Below, in pieces: positions 29,890 to 31,430 of a stretch of 31,430 nt of DNA (its first letter is position 1; each line of letters opens with the position of its first letter). This stretch comes from a virus: the IMG/VR virus record IMGVR_UViG_3300006641_000103, positions 1 through 31,430 of that record; one strand, given 5' to 3'. The notes below the pieces were generated by a model. That model did not search any database. It had not been told where the DNA came from and saw only the letters and a program-made list of their open reading frames with translations. Position numbers and translations under genes: made by a program.

Positions 29890-30081
29890 CTAGGCGCTCA
29901 CCATCGACATCGCCACCCCGAGGGACGGAACGCTGATCCGCTTGTGGATCTTGCGGAACGGGAGGGGCTGCTCGGGCTTGTCGCCGTCGCACTTCAGCAC
30001 CTGCACGTTGCCACCGAAGCGGTCGCGGATGACGGCCAGGACGGGGGCCTTGCGGGGCTGGCGGTGTTTCGGGTGCTTCAT
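29890..30081 (-). CDS. small basic protein inside the RNA polymerase split (63 aa)
   Basis: A 63-aa frame beginning MKHPKHRQPRKAPVLAVIRD, with a textbook GAGGAGA site 7 bases before the ATG and the candidate phage promoter just upstream. The N-terminus is strongly basic (six Lys, Arg or His in the first ten residues), which suggests nucleic acid binding. The C-terminus ends in a hydrophobic, serine-containing tail. There is no membrane segment long enough to span a bilayer. The family is not recognised. It is the last small gene before the catalytic RNA polymerase subunit, from which it is separated by 83 bases. Confidence 0.7.
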   Translation of the reverse strand: MKHPKHRQPRKAPVLAVIRDRFGGNVQVLKCDGDKPEQPLPFRKIHKRISVPSLGVAMSMVSA

Positions 30082-30092
30082 GTGTTCTCCTC

Positions 30093-30110
30093 GTGTAGGT
30101 GTTACTGTAC
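30093..30110 (-). promoter_or_regulatory. candidate phage RNA polymerase promoter, copy 1
   Basis: The minus strand reads GTACAGTAACACCTACAC, followed by GAGGAGA and the ATG of the 63-aa gene. It shares a GTACAGNRACACCTASAC core with copies at 28116-28133 and 26167-26184. The ACACCTA core resembles the GACACTATA core of the SP6 promoter, and a G/A-rich start region follows. It lies within the RNA polymerase split, upstream of the catalytic half. The shared motif is seen directly; promoter activity is inferred. Confidence 0.55.
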
Positions 30111-30272
30111 AGCCAGACGCAAGCGTGCGTACCGCTCGGCGCGCACCGGATCCACACCGACCCGCTGGGCCTCGGTCACCATGCTGCGGGGACAGACGGC
30201 GACCCCGGACTCCCGGGCGGTGACCAAAAGGGCCGACATCATGCGCCGAACGATGGACTCGAAGGGGCTCAT
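30102..30272 (-). CDS. small protein inside the RNA polymerase split (56 aa)
   Basis: A 56-aa frame starting MSPFESIVRRMMSALL and ending RYARLRLAVQ. Its ATG overlaps the TGA of the upstream 68-aa gene (ATGA), and a weak purine site (GCGAGG) precedes it. The middle segment SMVTEAQRVGVDPVRAERYA could form a short helix-turn-helix-like pair of helices, but this is only suggestive. The stop codon falls within the promoter-like motif at 30093-30110. No family is recognised. The gene call rests on coupling to its neighbour and on the tight gene packing. Confidence 0.55.
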   Translation of the reverse strand: MSPFESIVRRMMSALLVTARESGVAVCPRSMVTEAQRVGVDPVRAERYARLRLAVQ

Positions 30273-30475
30273 GCCAGCCTCGCGGCGATCTGCCGGAACA
30301 GCGTGCGGGCCACCGCGAGGTGGATCGTGAGACGCAGCGTCGCGGCGACTTCCGGATCTGCCGTCTCGGTAGCCTGGCGCGCCAGCTTCTCGGCCTCCTC
30401 ACGCCCCGCCTTCAGGGCCCCCTCCAGCGCATCCCACAGCGCATCCGGCGACTTCGCTTCGGTCTTCGGTTCCAT
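30269..30475 (-). CDS. small protein inside the RNA polymerase split (68 aa)
   Basis: A 68-aa frame starting MEPKTEAKSPDALWDALEG and ending RQIAARLA. The ATG is preceded by a strong AGAGGAGA site at good spacing, and that site falls in the last codons of the polymerase N-half, so the two genes overlap by 77 bases in different frames. The stop overlaps the next ATG (ATGA), pointing to translational coupling. The composition is helical, rich in Ala, Glu and Lys with regular hydrophobics, without a signal peptide or obvious membrane segment. The family is not recognised. Its position between the halves of one enzyme makes a role with that enzyme possible but unproven. Confidence 0.65.
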   Translation of the reverse strand: MEPKTEAKSPDALWDALEGALKAGREEAEKLARQATETADPEVAATLRLTIHLAVARTLFRQIAARLA

Positions 30476-31289
30476 CCCGTTTCTCCTCTGGTGCAACGCG
30501 CGTCCAATCCCGCGGCTCGACCAACATCGGCACGAGCAACGGCCGGCGCATCTCGTTGTAGGTGTGACGTGCGGTGACCCATTCACGCGCCTCGTCGGTG
30601 AGCGCCACGACGCGCTCGGTCTTGTACCGTCCTCCGCTTACCTGCCCCGGCATGGTGATCGTGAACCACTGCGGGGCGGCTTCGGCGATCACGTTGACCA
30701 CCTTGATCCCCAGGTGGAGCCTCATGTCCCTCGGCCAGTCCAACTTCTCGTACTGTTCCGACTTCTTTGCCCACTTGCGAAAGGCGCGCTCGTTCACCTC
30801 AGGCGTGAGCTCCCGCATCAGCCGCCAGTAGTTCGGCGTACCGCCCTGCTGCGACTCCCGCGTCCGCTTGCCCTGCGCCTTGCGCCACAGTTCGAACTCC
30901 CGCTGCGTCTGGGCGTTACGGCCAATCTCCAGTGCCACAGAGCGCAGCGGCCTCGCGTGAACCTCGCGCGTCGCCAGCATCGCGCGCACTCCGATCACCG
31001 CCAGGACGTCGGGCTCGACGCACAGGATGGGGAACCACCAGCGCTCCTCGCGACCGCGCTTGGGGTTGCCGTAGGCCGCGTGCGCTTCCTTCGCGGCCAC
31101 TTCCAGTGCCTTGTGCGCCGGACCGACGACGTGACGCATGATCTCCTGCCCCGGCTCGAGCTCGGCCAACTCCCGCCTCTCGCGCGAGCCGTCGTTGCGG
31201 TCCCGCATGAGGGACTCACGGTAGCGACGGACTCCGCGGTCCACCGCTGCGTGCTCCCATTCGATCTCTTGGTGGACTGAGGTGGACAT
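30399..31289 (-). CDS. T7-type RNA polymerase, N-terminal subunit (split gene, N-half)
   Basis: A 296-aa protein matching the N-terminal domain of single-subunit T7 RNA polymerase, the part that binds the promoter and RNA. Residues about 10-265 follow the T7 order: an N-terminal helical region, a WRLMRELTPEVNERAF stretch, a KWAKKSEQYEKLDW segment, and a final MLVEPRDWTRV at 255-265 that matches T7 VVPPKPWTGI. Homology stops there. The last 30 or so residues (EEKRDGTEDRSEVAGC onward) are low-complexity and overlap the next gene in another frame. All catalytic motifs (DxxGR, A, B, C) are absent and are found in the separate gene at 28133-29806. The start ATG has an AAGGAGA ribosome binding site. 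The family match is firm. Function as a separate subunit is inferred from the second half having its own start and ribosome binding site. Confidence 0.85.
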   Translation of the reverse strand: MSTSVHQEIEWEHAAVDRGVRRYRESLMRDRNDGSRERRELAELEPGQEIMRHVVGPAHKALEVAAKEAHAAYGNPKRGREERWWFPILCVEPDVLAVIGVRAMLATREVHARPLRSVALEIGRNAQTQREFELWRKAQGKRTRESQQGGTPNYWRLMRELTPEVNERAFRKWAKKSEQYEKLDWPRDMRLHLGIKVVNVIAEAAPQWFTITMPGQVSGGRYKTERVVALTDEAREWVTARHTYNEMRRPLLVPMLVEPRDWTRVAPEEKRDGTEDRSEVAGCAVGCAGGGPEGGA

Positions 31290-31326
31290 TAGTCTCCTTG
31301 GTTGGCCGGAGTGGAAGAACGGCGGA

Positions 31327-31428
31327 TCATTCGGGCTTGTCGTATTGCGCGTCTAAAACTGCGATGACGTTAGGTAGGTTCATCGCATCAGCCATTGCAT
31401 CGTCCAAGCAGACTGCGCGGACCTCAAC
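31327..31428 (-). CDS. 3' end of an unidentified early gene (partial)
   Basis: An open frame enters from beyond the right edge and ends in TGA 37 bases before the RNA polymerase N-terminal gene. The last 33 residues are visible and end in AVLDAQYDKPE. In T7 the genes just before the RNA polymerase gene encode early host-takeover proteins, so this is probably the last gene of that early block. The other two frames are closed by stops within this stretch. The protein is not recognisable from this fragment. Confidence 0.6.
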   Translation of the reverse strand, partial: VEVRAVCLDDAMADAMNLPNVIAVLDAQYDKPE

Positions 31429-31430
31429 CC

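Noticed and set aside
29807-30498. Group I or II intron in the RNA polymerase gene
   Set aside because: No R/S pair, no domain V-like hairpin and no boundary pairing was found by eye. The C-half has its own start and ribosome binding site. This was not tested with a covariance search, so it is not fully excluded.
30541-30580. A fourth copy of the 18-bp promoter motif (CACACCTACAACGAG)
   Set aside because: Only the ACACCTA core matches. It codes for HTYNE in the polymerase N-half, and the GTACAG half is missing.
1-31430. tRNA genes, CRISPR arrays, integrase or attachment sites, insertion sequences
   Set aside because: None were recognised on either strand. The gene content is that of a lytic phage.

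Overview
The window is about 31 kb of a GC-rich, strictly lytic-looking T7-type podophage genome (Autographiviridae-like, judged by gene content and order). Every convincing gene is on the minus strand, so the map reads from right (31430) to left (1). Genes are packed tightly, with many ATGA, GTGA and TAATG stop/start overlaps and purine-rich ribosome binding sites. No integrase, repressor, tRNA or CRISPR array was seen. The strong G/C bias at third codon positions fits a GC-rich proteobacterial host, but nothing here identifies the host.

Layout in transcription order. (1) 31430-28133: the tail of an early gene, then a T7-family RNA polymerase in two separately translated pieces. The 296-aa N-terminal piece and the 557-aa catalytic piece are separated by three small genes and a promoter-like motif. 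(2) 28107-20034: DNA metabolism, with a gp2.5-like ssDNA-binding protein, a RusA-type resolvase, small genes including a possible winged-helix protein, a gp4-type primase-helicase, an HNH-like endonuclease, a family A DNA polymerase, a gp6-type 5' exonuclease, an HD phosphohydrolase, and a zinc-ribbon plus dATP/dGTP diphosphohydrolase-like protein. (3) 20037-18753: a nested Rz/Rz1 spanin pair, a 36-aa membrane peptide, a 76-aa unknown and a GNAT-like protein. (4) 18765-931: virion genes in T7 order, namely gp7.3-like, portal, scaffold, a 165-aa virion-associated protein, major capsid, a 97-aa unknown, gp11, gp12, gp14-like, gp15-like, a stand-alone GH24-like lysozyme, gp16-like and tail fibre. 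(5) 927-1: a chimeric ORF, a 49-aa ORF, an XhlA-like coiled-coil membrane protein, a holin and the start of one more gene.

The two most notable features are the bipartite RNA polymerase and a group I intron (14502-15106) inside the major capsid gene. The intron encodes an endonuclease VII/HNH protein. Its splice sites can be placed to the base because P1, P10 and P7 pairings are visible and the joined exons restore a T7 gp10-like reading frame. An 18-bp motif, GTACAGNRACACCTASAC, occurs three times just upstream of genes and is a good candidate for the phage polymerase promoter. One copy lies inside the RNA polymerase split, upstream of the catalytic half.

How the parts would work together (inference): host polymerase makes the early RNAP N-half and perhaps a little C-half. 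The assembled enzyme would then fire the 18-bp promoters, including the one ahead of its own catalytic half, and move transcription into the replication and virion genes. Strong hairpins on both sides of the capsid gene, and a 336-bp structured gap upstream, probably set the high capsid mRNA level.
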